Shown: in pieces, positions 34,093 through 36,691 of the stretch
Position numbering within the stretch: the stretch's first letter is position 1
Layout of the letters: each line of letters begins with the position of its first letter
Translations under genes and position numbers: made by a program
The notes under the pieces: generated by a model
Database searches by the model: none
Told to the model about the DNA's origin: nothing
Seen by the model: only the letters and a program-made list of their open reading frames with translations
Source: Terriglobia bacterium
GTDB taxonomy: Bacteria; Acidobacteriota; Terriglobia; Bryobacterales; Bryobacteraceae
Reading direction: 5' to 3'
NCBI GenBank assembly: GCA_010084195.1
Contig: RGPS01000036.1
Span: 1-36,691 of the forward strand
DNA: 36,691 bases

Positions 34093-34956
34093 ATGCCAAG
34101 TTTGATCGATTTCCGGCGGAGAATCCGCTCGGTCAAAAACACGCAACAGATCACCAAGGCCATGAAAATGGTCTCGGCTGCCAAGTTGCGCCGCGCTCAG
34201 GAGCGCGTCATTGCGGCGCGACCCTACGCGAAGACCATGCGCGAGTTGCTGGCGAATTTGTCCGCTGCCGCAGCTTCGTCCGAGAGCGCCGAGAGCCCCT
34301 GGCTCGCGAAACGCGAACCGAAACGGATCGACCTGATCCTCATCACCAGTGATACTGGTCTGGCCGGGGCGTTCAACTCAAACCTCCTCAAGGCCGCCGT
34401 CAAGTTTTACGCCGATCATCAGGGGGCGGAAATCTTCCTCACGCTGGTCGGTCGCAAGGGCCGCGATTTCTTCCGCAAGCGTCCGTCCAACATTCTGGCT
34501 GATTACATCAATATCCTGAACCGTCCCACGTTCGCCGATGCGACCGGGATCGCGAAGGAAGTGATTCGTCGCTACCGGGACGGCGAAACCGATGCGGTCT
34601 ACGTTCTCAACAATGAATTTAAGAGCGTCATGAGCCAGACGCTCGCTGTACTCCAGGTTCTGCCGCTTCAGGTAGAGGGTGGCGCCGCTCCGATGTCACA
34701 GGATTACATCTACGAGCAGGAACCCGTAGCCATGCTGGAGCAGTTGATTCCGCGCTATGTGGAAGTGGCTGTATTCCGTGCCCTGCTGGAAACGGTGGCC
34801 TCCTATCAGGCCGCCCGTATGACGGCCATGGATACCGCGTCGTCCAACGCGAAAGACGTTATCGAGGCGCTGACTCTGCACATGAATCGTGTGCGGCAGG
34901 CAGCAATCACCAAAGAAATTATCGAAGTGGTTAGCGGCGCGGCGGCCGCAGAATAA
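34093..34956 (+). CDS. atpG: ATP synthase F1 subunit gamma
   Basis: A 287-aa central-shaft subunit. The N-terminal signature is SLIDFRRRIRSVKNTQQITK, followed by AMKMVSAAKLRRAQ. The C-terminal helix carries ARMTAMDTASSNAKDVIEAL, the typical conserved end. It rotates inside the alpha/beta ring, coupling proton (or sodium) flow to ATP synthesis. It lies between atpA (3 bp) and atpD (24 bp). Confidence 0.97.
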   Translation: MPSLIDFRRRIRSVKNTQQITKAMKMVSAAKLRRAQERVIAARPYAKTMRELLANLSAAAASSESAESPWLAKREPKRIDLILITSDTGLAGAFNSNLLKAAVKFYADHQGAEIFLTLVGRKGRDFFRKRPSNILADYINILNRPTFADATGIAKEVIRRYRDGETDAVYVLNNEFKSVMSQTLAVLQVLPLQVEGGAAPMSQDYIYEQEPVAMLEQLIPRYVEVAVFRALLETVASYQAARMTAMDTASSNAKDVIEALTLHMNRVRQAAITKEIIEVVSGAAAAE

Positions 34957-36429
<1,473 letters not shown>

Positions 36430-36433
36430 GACC

Positions 36434-36691
36434 ATGTCTACGCTGCATCTTCAGGTGGTAGGGCCGGAGCGCATGCTCGTGGACGAGCAGGTAAGCGAAG
36501 TCCAGATCCCGGCCCTCGACGGTTACGTCGGGGTCCTGCCGGGTCACGCGGCCATGCTCTCCGCCCTGAAAGCGGGCGGAGTCCTGACCTACGTAGCAGC
36601 CGGCCAAACCAAAAAGCTGGCCGTCTACGGCGGTTTCGCCGAAGTCCTCGCCACCAGCGCCAGAGTCCTTGCAGACGGAGCCGAATTCGGC
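36434..36691 (+). CDS. atpC: ATP synthase F1 subunit epsilon, 3' part beyond window
   Basis: The first 86 codons of the epsilon subunit, starting MSTLHLQVVGPERMLVDEQV, then EVQIPALDGYVGVLPGHAAM with the conserved GxxGVLPGHA motif, and KKLAVYGGFAEVLATSARVL of the N-terminal beta-sandwich. The window ends inside the beta-sandwich/helical hairpin boundary. It inhibits ATP hydrolysis and stabilises the central shaft in the family. Confidence 0.95.
   Translation, partial: MSTLHLQVVGPERMLVDEQVSEVQIPALDGYVGVLPGHAAMLSALKAGGVLTYVAAGQTKKLAVYGGFAEVLATSARVLADGAEFG

Overview
The window is GC-rich, almost fully coding bacterial chromosome. The best guess for its origin is an Acidobacteriota member of the Bryobacter/Solibacter type. 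The pointers are a very large TonB-dependent receptor with an N-terminal carboxypeptidase-regulatory domain, a secreted NHL-repeat/Ig-like protein followed by a PEP-CTERM protein, a Tat-exported sugar-isomerase-like protein beside a GntR regulator, and many GTG/TTG starts. This placement comes from gene content only; there is no rRNA or tRNA in the window to confirm it.

Layout. 91-5693: a divergent pair, an outer-membrane receptor (-) and a gamma-glutamyltransferase (+). 5682-9477: a minus-strand run of an alpha/beta hydrolase with its own promoter, hemL, and a Gfo/Idh/MocA oxidoreductase that overlaps hemL by ATGA. 9508-11567: a plus-strand run of a SurA/PrsA-like lipoprotein isomerase, a hicA-hicB toxin-antitoxin pair and a secreted peroxiredoxin. 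11592-17207: a compact minus-strand run reading hemD, scpA, an acidic small ORF, a truncated scpB, a RluB-type pseudouridine synthase, a CoA-binding protein, a YceH protein and an MFS transporter. 17390-20762: the NHL/Ig-like protein and the PEP-CTERM protein. 20929-25844: an archaeal/eukaryote-type prolyl-tRNA synthetase, a TauE/SafE permease, DUF4197, DUF2306 and a Tat-signal sugar isomerase/epimerase-like protein.

25867-27483 is the most rearranged part. A YtrA-type GntR gene has a near-consensus promoter buried in two tandem palindromes. It is followed by only the first 23 codons of an ABC ATPase, then an M50-like membrane protease broken by one extra G in a G6 run, then an array of small hairpins. 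27484-30771 holds a PilZ protein, a stand-alone GTP cyclohydrolase II, a LytS-type histidine kinase with no partner, and a nucleotidyltransferase that overlaps a small upstream partner gene by 104 bases.

30900 to the window end is the ATP synthase operon in the order b, b (signal-peptide form), delta, alpha, gamma, beta, epsilon (cut by the edge). The a and c subunit genes are not upstream of it, so the F0 genes are split across the genome.

The observations most worth a second look are the ScpB that lost its first winged-helix domain, the decayed GntR/ABC/M50 locus with its tandem operators, the overlapping nucleotidyltransferase pair, the hairpin array, and the split ATP synthase operon with a histidine-rich exported b subunit.
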